Below are positions 23,176 to 32,457 of a DNA stretch of 64,000 bases, in pieces (positions within the stretch are counted from its first letter, which is position 1; each line of letters opens with the position of its first letter). Origin of the DNA: Gordonia sediminis (GTDB lineage: Bacteria; Actinomycetota; Actinomycetes; Mycobacteriales; Mycobacteriaceae). Location: the NCBI GenBank assembly GCA_004193205.1, contig RZUM01000003.1:62001-126000 (forward strand), given 5' to 3'. Under the pieces are notes generated by a model. That model was given only the letters and a program-made list of their open reading frames with translations, ran no database searches and had not been told where the DNA came from. The position numbers and the translations under genes are program-made.

Positions 23176-25986
23176 GTGGACGCACCTTTCGTCGGACGTG
23201 CGCACGAGGTGGCGCAACTGCGCGGCGCACTGGTCGCCGCAGGGCAGCGGCACGGTCGGGTCGCGGTGATCTCCGGGCCCGCCGGTGTGGGGAAGACCCG
23301 GCTGACCGATGTGGTCGCCGACATCGCCGGGAACCTGGGCCTGCCCGTTGCCTGCGGACGCGCCGTCGACGACGACGGGATGCCGGCGCTGTGGCCGTGG
23401 CGCCGGGTTTCCCGAGACCTCGCAGGGTTCCGGTCGGCGCTCGACGGGCACACCGATCCGGCCGCGGCGGCCGAATCCCGCTTCGCGTTCCTCGAGACCG
23501 CCGCTGATGCGCTGCGCGACGACGCGATCCCACGTGGTCTCGTCGTCATCCTCGAAGACCTGCACTGGGCCGACCGGACGTCACTGCTGTTGCTACGTCA
23601 TCTCGTCGCGGACCTCTCCGGTGCCCGGTTGCTCGTGGTCGTCACCGTCCGGGATCCCGCCGGGGCCGAACAGGAAAAGGCGTCGGAGCTCCTGACCGAG
23701 CTATTGCGCGCTCCGGGCGCGATACCGCTCCCGCTCACCGGACTCAGCTCGGTAGAGGTGCGCCGATGGCTCGACGAGGTCCTCGGGCCCGGTACCGCCA
23801 CCGACGAGCTCGCCGACCGGGTGCACCGGGGCGCCGACGGCAACCCCCTGCTGGTGCGTCTCATCATCGAAGCGATCCTGGCAGACGATGGATCGTCGAT
23901 CCCGGAGCTGTCGTCGGGGATTCGAGTGAGGCAGATGACGCGGGGGCTGCTCGCCAGGGCCGAGCCGCCGACTCGCGAGATGCTCTCGGCCGCAGCGGTA
24001 CTCGGTGAACACATCGACCCGGCGGTGGTGGGCCGGATGCTGGATCGTCCCGACGTCGAGATCGCCGGTGCCATCGAGGAGGCCACCCTCGCCGGGATAT
24101 TGCGCTCGATGCCGGGGAGTCTCGCCTTCACCCATGCGCTCGTGCGCGACGCCATCTACGCCGACATCGGCGAGGTGGAGCGCCGGACACTTCATGCGGC
24201 CGCCGCCCGGGTCCTCGGTGCGCGAGCGGATTCCGACGATGTGGCCGGCATCATCGCGACCCATTGGCGAAACGCCGGGGACGCGGCGTCCGCCGAGCAG
24301 TGCGTCACGTGGGCGCAACGGGCCGCCGACGCCGCGTGGACCTCATACGCATACGAGGAGGCAGCCCACTTCCGGTCCATCGCGCTGGAGGCCCTGCCGG
24401 ACGATCGTGAGGGCCGCCGCCGAGATCTGCTCATCGCGGCCGCGCGCGCCGAATTCGCCGCCGGCCAGATCGCGACCAGCCTCGATCGCTGTTGCTGCGC
24501 AGCCGATCTCGGAGAGAGTGTCGGTGACGGTGGGACGGTCGCGGAGGCGGCGTTGATCGTCAGTGGAATCGGGTCGGCGCCGGTGATGGGAGTCGTCGAC
24601 GAGCTGTGCCGTCGGGCGCTCGACATGCTTCCCGACGGGGACCCTGCGTTGCATGCCCGCTTGCTCGCCCAGCGTGCGCTCGCCGCGGCCGAACGTGAGG
24701 ACGTTGCGGCGCTGCGGACGCTGTCGGAGACCGCTCTCGGGCTCGCCGAACGCAGCGCCGACCCCGACGCGCTGCTCGATGCCGTGCACGCTCGCCACCT
24801 GGCGCTGACAGCGAGTGGACATGAACGCGAACGCGAACAGCTCGCGCGTCGGGCGATCGCCATCGCGGACCGCGCCGGACAGCCCCTCGCGACGATGTGG
24901 GGACACGTCTGGATGGCCGATGCGGGTTTCGGGACAGGCGATCTCGCGCTCGTCGAGACAGCGCTGACCGAACTCGAACGCGTCGCCGCCCGGCGACACC
25001 TCCGCCTGGCGCGGTGGCATGCGTTGCGGCTACGGGCGGCGCTCGCCCTGCTCCGCGGTGACATCGCACAGGCGATCGCCCACAACGATGGGGCGGCGGC
25101 GCTCGGCGAGGCGATGGACGACGTCTCGTTGCGGAGGCTCTCCGACGCGTTCACCTCGCAGGTGTGCATCCTGCGAGGACAGGTCGACGATCTCACCGCG
25201 ACGCGACGGATGATCCAGGCGGCCTCCCAGATCCGGCTCGCCCGCGTCTTCCTTCCGGTGATGTTGGCGATCGCGGGGGAGACCGACGAGGCACGTGCCG
25301 CGTTCGAGGAATACCGACACATCCCCGACCACGATGGCGGCGGTCCCCGCTGGGTCCCCCTGATGACTCAGATCGCTTATGCCGCAGTTATTCTCGATGA
25401 TGCGGAGACGGCGGGAAAGGTCTTCGACCGCCTCGGGTTCCTGCGCGACGACTACGGTCCGGGTGGCGGGGTGAGCAGCCTGGGTGCCTTCGCCCGTGTG
25501 CTCGGTGACCTGGCCCGGGTCGCGGGCCGGGTCGACCAGGCCATCGAACTGTACGAGAACGCGATCGTCATGAACACGCGTCTCGGCGCGAGACCCTATG
25601 TCGCGCTGAGCCGACTGGGGCTTGCGATCGCATTGGCCGGCCGTGGCGCCCACGGTGACACCAAACGTGCGACGGCGCTCGCACGCAGCGCCGCGGAAGA
25701 GTGTCGGCGGCTCGATCTCCCGGGACATCTGCGGACCGCGATCGACCTCCTTTCGGTGATCGACCGCCGCGCGGCGCCGACGCCACCGGAGAACCCCTTG
25801 TCGAAGCGGGAGAACGAGGTCGCTGCGCTCGTCGCCGACGGGCTGTCGAACCGGGATATCGCCGGGCGGCTGTATCTGTCCGAACGGACCGTCGAGGCCC
25901 ACGTGCGCAGCATCCTCACCAAGCTCGGCTTCGTCAATCGCACCGAGGTCGCGGCGTGGGTGGTGCGGACGACCTCGGGCGCGTGA
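23176..25986 (+). CDS. LAL-type LuxR regulator with AAA ATPase domain
   Basis: A 936-residue large ATP-binding regulator of the LuxR family. It begins DAPFVGRAHEVAQLRGAL with Walker A GPAGVGKTRL near residues 32-41 and Walker B LVVILEDLHWAD near 115-126. A long helical TPR-like middle follows. It ends in a LuxR helix-turn-helix, LSKRENEVAALVADGLSNRDIAGRLYLSERTVEAHVRSILTKLGFVNR. GTG 23176 is preferred over upstream starts because the domain begins there and a CATACT box lies 7 nt before it, suggesting a leaderless message. Targets are unknown. Confidence 0.88.
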   Translation: MDAPFVGRAHEVAQLRGALVAAGQRHGRVAVISGPAGVGKTRLTDVVADIAGNLGLPVACGRAVDDDGMPALWPWRRVSRDLAGFRSALDGHTDPAAAAESRFAFLETAADALRDDAIPRGLVVILEDLHWADRTSLLLLRHLVADLSGARLLVVVTVRDPAGAEQEKASELLTELLRAPGAIPLPLTGLSSVEVRRWLDEVLGPGTATDELADRVHRGADGNPLLVRLIIEAILADDGSSIPELSSGIRVRQMTRGLLARAEPPTREMLSAAAVLGEHIDPAVVGRMLDRPDVEIAGAIEEATLAGILRSMPGSLAFTHALVRDAIYADIGEVERRTLHAAAARVLGARADSDDVAGIIATHWRNAGDAASAEQCVTWAQRAADAAWTSYAYEEAAHFRSIALEALPDDREGRRRDLLIAAARAEFAAGQIATSLDRCCCAADLGESVGDGGTVAEAALIVSGIGSAPVMGVVDELCRRALDMLPDGDPALHARLLAQRALAAAEREDVAALRTLSETALGLAERSADPDALLDAVHARHLALTASGHEREREQLARRAIAIADRAGQPLATMWGHVWMADAGFGTGDLALVETALTELERVAARRHLRLARWHALRLRAALALLRGDIAQAIAHNDGAAALGEAMDDVSLRRLSDAFTSQVCILRGQVDDLTATRRMIQAASQIRLARVFLPVMLAIAGETDEARAAFEEYRHIPDHDGGGPRWVPLMTQIAYAAVILDDAETAGKVFDRLGFLRDDYGPGGGVSSLGAFARVLGDLARVAGRVDQAIELYENAIVMNTRLGARPYVALSRLGLAIALAGRGAHGDTKRATALARSAAEECRRLDLPGHLRTAIDLLSVIDRRAAPTPPENPLSKRENEVAALVADGLSNRDIAGRLYLSERTVEAHVRSILTKLGFVNRTEVAAWVVRTTSGA

Positions 25987-25999
25987 GGACCGGTGGTCG

Positions 26000-26683
26000 T
26001 CAGACCGTCACCATCGTCTCGCTCTGTTGCTCAGCCGCCGACCGGAATCCACGGAAAACCAGGTAGGTGGCGAACCAGATCTCGAACGCGAACACCGGCA
26101 CCGCGCAGACCATCGCCACGCCGCCCGATTGCTCGATGACACCGAACAGCTGCGCCAAATTGCTCAACAGCACGAGTGCGCCGCCGACCAGACCGAGCAG
26201 CGCGATCCCCCTGGGTACCACCTGCGATCGACGCAGCAACTCGGCGATCACCAGGGTGTTGACGCTGATCACGAGTCCCTGACCGGCCAGAAACGCTCCG
26301 TCATGTATGCCCACGAGGCTCTCGCCGAACGACGACGTGGCGGTGCCGGTTGCGCCGCGCATCGACACGATCGCCAGCAGTGGGAGGGTGCCCGCGACGA
26401 TGACTGCCCCCTCGAGGATGCGCAGTGCCGCGAAGCCGCCCGCGAGCGCCGGGCCGTAGCAGCGCAGGGCGGTGAACAGCACCACCCCGTTGCCGACGCA
26501 GCCGAGGGCGAGCAGTACTTCGAGCAGTATGCCCACCCGCACCGCCGTGTCGGACCCGCTGCCCGACAGCCAGCCGAGATCGGTGAGCGACGAGCCGAAG
26601 GCCACGACCGCGGCCACCGATGTTATGTGGGTGCAGTAATAGAGCAGGCCGGCTAGCAGCGCATAGGTACGCATACGGGACAT
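26000..26683 (-). CDS. DUF4386-family integral membrane protein
   Basis: A 227-residue protein with about six hydrophobic helices, beginning RTYALLAGLLYYCTHITSVAAVVAF and including GNGVVLFTALR and FEIWFATYLVFRGF. This matches the DUF4386 family, whose function is unknown. It is divergent from the TetR gene, with a 28-bp dyad between them, so TetR control is likely. It is convergent with the first LAL gene (13 bp between stops). Confidence 0.8.
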   Translation of the reverse strand: MSRMRTYALLAGLLYYCTHITSVAAVVAFGSSLTDLGWLSGSGSDTAVRVGILLEVLLALGCVGNGVVLFTALRCYGPALAGGFAALRILEGAVIVAGTLPLLAIVSMRGATGTATSSFGESLVGIHDGAFLAGQGLVISVNTLVIAELLRRSQVVPRGIALLGLVGGALVLLSNLAQLFGVIEQSGGVAMVCAVPVFAFEIWFATYLVFRGFRSAAEQQSETMVTV

Positions 26684-26742
26684 GGGGATTCCGATCTGGA
26701 GGGGGCTGAGGAATGCGTCTGAACCGCCGAATCTTGTCTACG

Positions 26743-26770
26743 GCGTATACCAAAAAGGTAGGGTATACGC
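26743..26770. promoter_or_regulatory. TetR operator: perfect 9-bp dyad
   Basis: The repeat gcgtatacc-N10-ggtatacgc lies between DUF4386 and tetR and overlaps the TACGCT -10-like box (26766-26771), 6 nt before the tetR start. The position and symmetry fit an autoregulatory TetR site controlling both genes. Confidence 0.75.
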
Positions 26771-26777
26771 TGTATAT

Positions 26778-27464
26778 ATGTCAACCGAGGCGCGTTCCCG
26801 CACGTCACGAGTGGGTCTGGATCGGGATCGGATTCTGCGGACCGCAGTGGCCTTGGCCGATGAACTGGGCCTGGAGGCGACGAGCATGCGCCGGATTGCC
26901 GAGACCCTCGGCGTGACCCCGATGGCGCTCTACAAACACGTGGCCAATCGCGAGAAACTCGTGGACGGCATGGTCGATGCGATCATCGCCGAATTCGGCC
27001 CGGTGCCCACCGATCTCGGGTGGAAACAGGCGGTGCGCGCCCGCATTCTGTCGGCTCGGGCCGTCATCGTCGGCCACGAATGGGCGAGCACCGCGATCGA
27101 GACCCGGACCCGGGCGAGTCCCGCCGTGCTCGCCCACATGGACGCGTTGATGGGGCTGATGTTCTCCGGGGGGTTGTCGGCAGATCTGGTACACCACTCG
27201 ATGCACGCGCTGAGCACCCGAATGTGGGGTTTCACCCGCGACGTCCTGCCGACCCCGACGATGCCGGAAGATCCGGCCGCGCGTCAGGAAGCGCTCGAGG
27301 GTTTCGCGGAGACTTATCCGAACATCGTCGCGATGGCGACCACCGCACCGCACGCCGGTCCGGACTGCGACGCCCAGGCCGAGTTCGAGTTCGCCCTCGA
27401 CATCCTGCTCGACGGTATCGAGCGACTGCACGAGAGTGGATGGTCCTCGCTGACCACCCGATAG
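26778..27464 (+). CDS. TetR-family regulator
   Basis: A 228-residue repressor. The N-terminal helix-turn-helix is DRILRTAVALADELGLEATSMRRIAETLGVTPMALYKHVANREKLVDGMVDAI. The C-terminal domain has the TetR_C pattern with a conserved FEFALDILLDGIERL near the end. The start ATG 26778 lies 6-8 nt after the -10-like box. It probably represses itself and the divergent DUF4386 gene in response to an unknown hydrophobic ligand. Confidence 0.9.
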   Translation: MSTEARSRTSRVGLDRDRILRTAVALADELGLEATSMRRIAETLGVTPMALYKHVANREKLVDGMVDAIIAEFGPVPTDLGWKQAVRARILSARAVIVGHEWASTAIETRTRASPAVLAHMDALMGLMFSGGLSADLVHHSMHALSTRMWGFTRDVLPTPTMPEDPAARQEALEGFAETYPNIVAMATTAPHAGPDCDAQAEFEFALDILLDGIERLHESGWSSLTTR

Positions 27465-27508
27465 CCGGTCCGCACCCGTTCGGGTGCGATCGTGGAGGTG
27501 TTCCAAGC

Positions 27509-30367
27509 GTGGTAGGCAAGGTTATGCGCGACGGATTCTCCGACGGGCCGTTGATCGGCCACTCGGAAATACTCGGGTGGTGGGCCGACCTGCTACGTCG
27601 ACTGCCCCGAACCGGTGGACTCCTCGCGCTGGTGGGTGAGCCCGGAATCGGCAAATCGCGACTCCAGCGTGCATTCAACGAGTATGCGGCGGCGACGGGT
27701 TCGCGAGTTCTGCACCTGCGCTGCCGCGAAACCGACGCCGCGTCGGCGTATCGGCCGCTGATCGAGGCGCTGGCGCCGTTGTCACGGCCGGGCGGGCCGC
27801 TCGAGGGTGAGGTCGATCAGGTCTATCGGAGTGCGCTGACCACACTGCGGCGACTATGGGAGGGCGGCGAATCCGGCGAGCCCGAGACCTCGCCGCTCAC
27901 GGTTGCAGAGAGTGCGGTCCGGGTGTTGTCGCTGTTGGCAGGGGAGCGTGGACTCGTGGTGGCCGTGGACGACGTGCAATGGGCCGACCCGGAGACGCTC
28001 GTGGTCCTCGAACACCTCGCCCGTACGATCGACCTCACCCCGATCGCGTTGACGGTGACGGCGCGTACCGACCCTGTCGGGGCCGCGCGGATCGCCCGCA
28101 TGGTCGACACACCGGCGGCCCGGGTGACCGAACTCGGCCGGCTGGCACCGACCGAACAGAAGGAGATGGTCGTCTCGCAGCTGGGACGCGATGTCCCCTC
28201 CGACGTCATCGAATTCGTGTCCGAGCGCGCCGAGGGTCTGCCGCTCGCCGTCGAGGAGTTGCTGGCCGACCTCCTTCGACACGGCGCCGCCTACCGTGAC
28301 CACGGCGTCTGGGTGGTGCGTCGCGAACGATTCGTCGGCGTGACGGCGACCTCGATCGCGGCCGCCGTCGAGGCCCGTCTCGCACAACTCGACGCCGACG
28401 CGCAGGTTGTCGCCGTGGCGGTTGCTCTGCGCGACGACGATTCGACGTGGGACGACATCGCGCAGATCACCGGACAGCCCGCGGACCGGGTGGCCGCGGG
28501 ACTGGCCGATCTGGTCACGGCGGATGTGCTGATCTCGGTCGGCCGGGGGCGCTTCCGATACCGGCACGGGCTCATCGCCGATGCGGTACTCAGCGCATCC
28601 AATCCGTCCATCGCGCAACGGCTCGCGCGCGGGGCCGCCCTCGACCTCGAGCAGCGTCCCGGTTCCGGGCCTGATCGGGCGGCGCAGGTCGCCCGGCTGT
28701 GGGAATGCGCCGGGGACCCGGACGCGGCCGCGCGAGCGCACATCGAGGCGGCATCGGGATGGCTGGCACAGGGGGCGGCCGAAACGGCGATTCTCAGCGC
28801 CCGGTCGGCTCTCGCCCGGTCCCGGACGGTCGAGTTGCGGGCGACGGCGGCGGATGTGCTGAGTGAGGCATTGACCCGCACCGGCAGGTTCGCCGACGCC
28901 CTGGCCCTACAACCCGATGTCCTTGCCGACGGCGATGTCCTGAGCAGCGGGGAAGTCCCGACCTACGGCGCCTCGCTCCCCGCGCCGCGGAGAGCGTTGG
29001 CCTACTGCCGATTTGCCCGATGTGCCATGGAGATCGGGCAGCCGGATCGCGCCGCGCGTGATCTCGATGCCGCCGAAGCGCTGGGTGTCATCCCCGACGA
29101 GGTGCACGCGCTGCGTGCGACGCTGACCTTCGAGGCCGGCGATGCCGACGGTGCCGCCGAGCTCGTTGCGCGTGCGGTCGCCCTCGCCGAGCAGGCCGGA
29201 AACCTGCGAGCGCTCGGTTCGGCGCTGCTGATACAGGCGCGCGTACTCCGGTCTCGTGACCCGGCCGACGCGATCCCCGGATTGGAGCGGTTGGTCGAAC
29301 TGGCGGAACACACCATGCCGGTCACGTACGAGCGGGCGATGCTGGAGCTCGGCCTGGTCGACCGGTTGACAACCAACCGGGCTGACCGTCTGCTCGAAGC
29401 GCGCCGGCTCGCCGTCGAACGCGGTTCCGTGCACACGCGGGCGGTCGCCGAGACCAACCTGTGGCCGGTGCTGGCCGAAAGCGGCGACCTGGCGCAAGCC
29501 GAGCGGATGAGTGTCGGTGGGCTCGAACTCGCCGAGCGCTACGGGCTCAGGTCTGCCCATCCGGCCAGGACGATGTTCGTCATGCACGAGGCCGTGCGGG
29601 GGCGGTACGCGTCGGCATCCGCGCAGGTCGAAGAGTTGCGGGGTGACCCGTTTGTGGGTGGGGCGGAGCTCTACCTGGAGGTCTTTCGCGGTGACGCGCA
29701 GCGGGCGCTGGCAGCGATAACGCCGGCCATCCCGGGCCTGATGCGGGTACCCGACGCTCGGGCCGCGCCGGCTCGGGGCTTGTACGCCCTCCTGATGGCG
29801 GTCGTGCGCGACGACCCCGAACCCGCGCGGTTGATCGCGCAGTCCGGTATCGGCGCCTGGTACAACCGGGGCCTCATCCGGCTCGCCGAAGCCGTGGTGG
29901 CTGGTGCGGGTGGAGATCGTGTGGCCGCCGATGCCGCGGCAGCCCAAGGGTTCACCGACCTCGACCGCTTCCCGATCATGGCAGCAGCGGCGGCGGTGAT
30001 CGTCGCGCCGCGGTCCATCGAGCAGGGTTGGGGTGACCCGGAAACCTGGCTGACCACAGCGCGCGAGCGGTTCGCCGACCTCGGCAACGAGACGATGCGG
30101 CAGCGGTGTGGCGCGCTGCTGCGGGCCGGCGGATTCCCGGTGCGGCGCCGGGGCCGAGGCGACGCCGAGGTCCCGGCCCACCTGCGCCGGTTCGGGATCA
30201 CCAGCCGCGAGATGGACGTGCTGCTCCTGGTCGCGCAGCACCTGACCAACGCCCAGATCGCCGAAGCGCTGACCGTGTCGCCGCGGACCGTGGACACCCA
30301 CGTCAGCCGACTGATCGCGAAGGCGCAGGTGTCCAATCGCTCCGAGCTCTCCGCGCTCGTCGACTGA
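27509..30367 (+). CDS. LAL-type LuxR regulator with AAA ATPase domain (second)
   Basis: A 952-residue LAL regulator. The P-loop GEPGIGKSR is near residue 37, Walker B is LVVAVDDVQWAD near 150, and a long helical repeat region leads to the C-terminal LuxR domain RRFGITSREMDVLLLVAQHLTNAQIAEALTVSPRTVDTHVSRLIAKAQVSNRSEL. The GTG at 27509 has GGAGG 10 nt upstream; ATG 27524 is the alternative. It is a distant paralogue of the LAL protein at 23176 and follows tetR in the same direction. Confidence 0.88.
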   Translation: MVGKVMRDGFSDGPLIGHSEILGWWADLLRRLPRTGGLLALVGEPGIGKSRLQRAFNEYAAATGSRVLHLRCRETDAASAYRPLIEALAPLSRPGGPLEGEVDQVYRSALTTLRRLWEGGESGEPETSPLTVAESAVRVLSLLAGERGLVVAVDDVQWADPETLVVLEHLARTIDLTPIALTVTARTDPVGAARIARMVDTPAARVTELGRLAPTEQKEMVVSQLGRDVPSDVIEFVSERAEGLPLAVEELLADLLRHGAAYRDHGVWVVRRERFVGVTATSIAAAVEARLAQLDADAQVVAVAVALRDDDSTWDDIAQITGQPADRVAAGLADLVTADVLISVGRGRFRYRHGLIADAVLSASNPSIAQRLARGAALDLEQRPGSGPDRAAQVARLWECAGDPDAAARAHIEAASGWLAQGAAETAILSARSALARSRTVELRATAADVLSEALTRTGRFADALALQPDVLADGDVLSSGEVPTYGASLPAPRRALAYCRFARCAMEIGQPDRAARDLDAAEALGVIPDEVHALRATLTFEAGDADGAAELVARAVALAEQAGNLRALGSALLIQARVLRSRDPADAIPGLERLVELAEHTMPVTYERAMLELGLVDRLTTNRADRLLEARRLAVERGSVHTRAVAETNLWPVLAESGDLAQAERMSVGGLELAERYGLRSAHPARTMFVMHEAVRGRYASASAQVEELRGDPFVGGAELYLEVFRGDAQRALAAITPAIPGLMRVPDARAAPARGLYALLMAVVRDDPEPARLIAQSGIGAWYNRGLIRLAEAVVAGAGGDRVAADAAAAQGFTDLDRFPIMAAAAAVIVAPRSIEQGWGDPETWLTTARERFADLGNETMRQRCGALLRAGGFPVRRRGRGDAEVPAHLRRFGITSREMDVLLLVAQHLTNAQIAEALTVSPRTVDTHVSRLIAKAQVSNRSELSALVD

Positions 30368-30433
30368 GCGCGGCATTGTCGGTCCCGAAAGGGCCGCGTG
30401 CTCTTCGTTATGTCCGCAGTCCGGCCCCATTAA

Positions 30434-30467
30434 GTCGGTGGCGATCACCGACGACACCACGTCGGTG
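30434..30467. promoter_or_regulatory. Overlapping dyads upstream of the SnoaL/methyltransferase genes
   Basis: The sequence gtcggtg-N5-caccgacg-N6-cgtcggtg contains three alternating copies of one half-site, giving two overlapping hairpins or operator pairs 53 bp before the next gene. It could be a regulator site or a terminator for the LAL gene. Confidence 0.4.
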
Positions 30468-30519
30468 TGGCGTGAGACTGGTGTCTACCAGGACAAACAC
30501 GCGTCATCAGGAGCGGATT

Positions 30520-30966
30520 ATGACCACCACCGACTGGACCGACACCACCGACACCGAAGCCGCCAACATCGTCATCGCCCGCCGAATCTTCCGGGAGGGC
30601 TTCGGGCAGGGCGACCTGTCCGTCTGCGACGAGTTGTTTGCCGCCGACATGGTCGAACACCAACGCGGAAACGCCTCCGGCGTGGACGGGGTCAAAGCGA
30701 TCATCACCACGCTGCGCGGCTGGTTCCCCGACTTCCGGCTCGACGTCGAGGACATCGTCGCCCGGGAGGACATGGTGTGGTGCCGCAGCCGTGCCACCGG
30801 CACCAACGACGGCGGCTTCATGGGTCTGCCACCCAACGGGGGCACGATCGACATCACCGTCTACGACTCCATGCGCATCAGGGACGGCCGCGTCGTCGAG
30901 CACTGGGGTGTTCCCGACCAGCTCGGCGCGGCACTGCAACTCGGGCTTATCCCAATGCCGAAGTGA
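30520..30966 (+). CDS. SnoaL-like ester cyclase-family protein
   Basis: A 148-residue NTF2-fold protein: NIVIARRIFREGFGQGDLSVCDELFAADMVEHQ, then GVDGVKAIITTLRGWFPDFRLDVEDIVAREDMVWCRSRATGTNDG, and DSMRIRDGRVVEHWGVPD. This is the pattern of SnoaL-like ester cyclases found across actinobacteria. ATG 30520 follows AGGAG. It is 38 bp before the first methyltransferase, so the three genes are probably one operon. Confidence 0.85.
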   Translation: MTTTDWTDTTDTEAANIVIARRIFREGFGQGDLSVCDELFAADMVEHQRGNASGVDGVKAIITTLRGWFPDFRLDVEDIVAREDMVWCRSRATGTNDGGFMGLPPNGGTIDITVYDSMRIRDGRVVEHWGVPDQLGAALQLGLIPMPK

Positions 30967-31004
30967 CGGCGTCGACACGCCCGTCATCACGGAGAGGACA
31001 TGAG

Positions 31005-31616
31005 ATGAGCAAGTTCTACTCGTTCGCCTACGCGGTGGGTTTCACCCCGTGGGAAAAGGCCGGGCAGGCCGGGGCAGACAATCTGACCGAGCAGTTTGCC
31101 CGGGAAGAGGAGGAACGCGGCGGTCCGGGCAAGGCGCTCGATCTCGGCTGTGGGACTGGGTCGCACACGGTCGAGTTGGCGCAGCGCGGCTGGACGGTCA
31201 CCGGCGTCGAGCAGATCGAGAAGGCGGTGGAGCGGGCAGGCAAGCGCATCGCCGATGCCGGGGTGAGTGCACACGTGCTCCGAGCCGACGTCACCACCAT
31301 GACGCCCGACGAGGTCGGCACCGGATACGACTTCTTCCTCGACCTGGGGTGCTTTCATGGTCTGACCCCGCAGGAGCAGCAGGCAATGGCCCGGTCGGTG
31401 ACCGTGCTCGCCAGATCCGACGCGACGCTGTTCATGTTCGCGTTCGGAAAGTCGGTCGGACCCCGTTTCATGCCGCAGGGCACCACTCGCGACGACATCG
31501 AGGCCGCCTACCGCGACTGGCGTGTGGACGAGGTGCTACCGGCACCCGCGCTGCCCGGAACACCGCGCATCGGGCATCGGTCGGAGCCAACGTTCTACCA
31601 CCTGAGGCGCAGCTGA
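31005..31616 (+). CDS. SAM-dependent methyltransferase (tandem copy 1)
   Basis: A 203-residue class I methyltransferase with motif I LDLGCGTGSHTVELAQRG near residues 46-63, an acidic motif II (GVEQIE) and a conserved DFFLDLGCFHGLTP segment. The N-terminal MSKFYSFAYAVGFTPWEKAG is shared with the next gene. Roughly three quarters of residues are the same in the two copies. Substrate unknown. Confidence 0.85.
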   Translation: MSKFYSFAYAVGFTPWEKAGQAGADNLTEQFAREEEERGGPGKALDLGCGTGSHTVELAQRGWTVTGVEQIEKAVERAGKRIADAGVSAHVLRADVTTMTPDEVGTGYDFFLDLGCFHGLTPQEQQAMARSVTVLARSDATLFMFAFGKSVGPRFMPQGTTRDDIEAAYRDWRVDEVLPAPALPGTPRIGHRSEPTFYHLRRS

Positions 31617-31666
31617 CGGACCGGTGACGTGCCCCGAAGAGTAAGCACCAGAGAAACGGAACCGTG

Positions 31667-32278
31667 ATGAGCAAGTTCTATTCGTTCGCCTACGCGGTGG
31701 GTTTCACCCCGTGGGAGAAGGCCGGAGAGGCAGACGCCGATGCTCTGGCCGAGATGTTCGGCCGTGAAGAAGCCGAACACGGGACCAATGGCAAGGTACT
31801 CGACCTCGGCTGCGGGACCGGCTCGCACACCGTCGAGCTGGCGCGGCGCGGCTGGACCGTCACCGGCGTCGACCTGGTCGACAAAGCAGTGGAGCAGGCG
31901 CGCAAACGAATCGCCGACGCCGGAGTGTACGCAAAGGTTCTCCGAGCCGACCTGACCACGATGTCGCCCGACGAGGTCGGCACCGGATACGACTTCTTCC
32001 TCGATCTCGGGTGCTTCCACGGCCTGACCCCGCGGGAGCAACAGGCGATGGCACGCTGCGTGACCGCGCTCGCCGCGCCGGCGTCGACTCTGTTGATGAT
32101 GGCATTCGCGAAACCCGCCGGGCCCCGCTTCATGCCGCAAGGGGCGACGGCCGAAACCATCGAGTCGGCCTATCGCGACTGGCGCGTCGTCGACGTGGCA
32201 CCTGTCACGCTTCCACCCAAATCGCCGCGCATCCTCACCAGGTCGGAGCCGACGTTCTACCGCCTGCGACGCCGCTGA
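31667..32278 (+). CDS. SAM-dependent methyltransferase (tandem copy 2)
   Basis: A 203-residue paralogue of the preceding gene, same length, with motif I LDLGCGTGSHTVELARRG and identical N-terminal 19 residues. Differences cluster at residues 21-42 and in the last third, where substrate recognition is expected. The start ATG 31667 is preceded by an in-frame GTG. The gene is followed by repeat array D. Confidence 0.85.
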   Translation: MSKFYSFAYAVGFTPWEKAGEADADALAEMFGREEAEHGTNGKVLDLGCGTGSHTVELARRGWTVTGVDLVDKAVEQARKRIADAGVYAKVLRADLTTMSPDEVGTGYDFFLDLGCFHGLTPREQQAMARCVTALAAPASTLLMMAFAKPAGPRFMPQGATAETIESAYRDWRVVDVAPVTLPPKSPRILTRSEPTFYRLRRR

Positions 32279-32296
32279 CCCGCAGGCTCGTCCTGG

Positions 32297-32411
32297 GTGA
32301 TCGTGCGCACGCCCGACGCTGTGGTGCGCACGCTCGACGATGAGGCGCGCGCGGTCTAGAGATCGACGCTGCGTGTGCACGGTCGACGGTGTGGTGTGCA
32401 CGGTCGACGCT
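32297..32411 (-). repeat. 21-bp repeat array D (degenerate)
   Basis: Four recognisable units on the minus strand with cores cgtcgaccgtgcacac (twice), cgtcgagcgtgcgcac and cgtcgggcgtgcgcac, interrupted by a degenerate stretch. It lies between the methyltransferase gene and the terminator of the convergent tRNA gene. Confidence 0.8.
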
Positions 32412-32423
32412 GGGAAAAGACGG

Positions 32424-32446
32424 AACCCCGGTCGATGACCGGGGTT
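32424..32446 (-). terminator. Rho-independent terminator of tRNA-Leu
   Basis: A perfect 10-bp stem (aaccccggtc / gaccggggtt) with a 3-nt loop. On the minus strand it is followed by ccgtctttt, a short T-tract. Confidence 0.85.
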
Positions 32447-32457
32447 CTGTATCTGGG

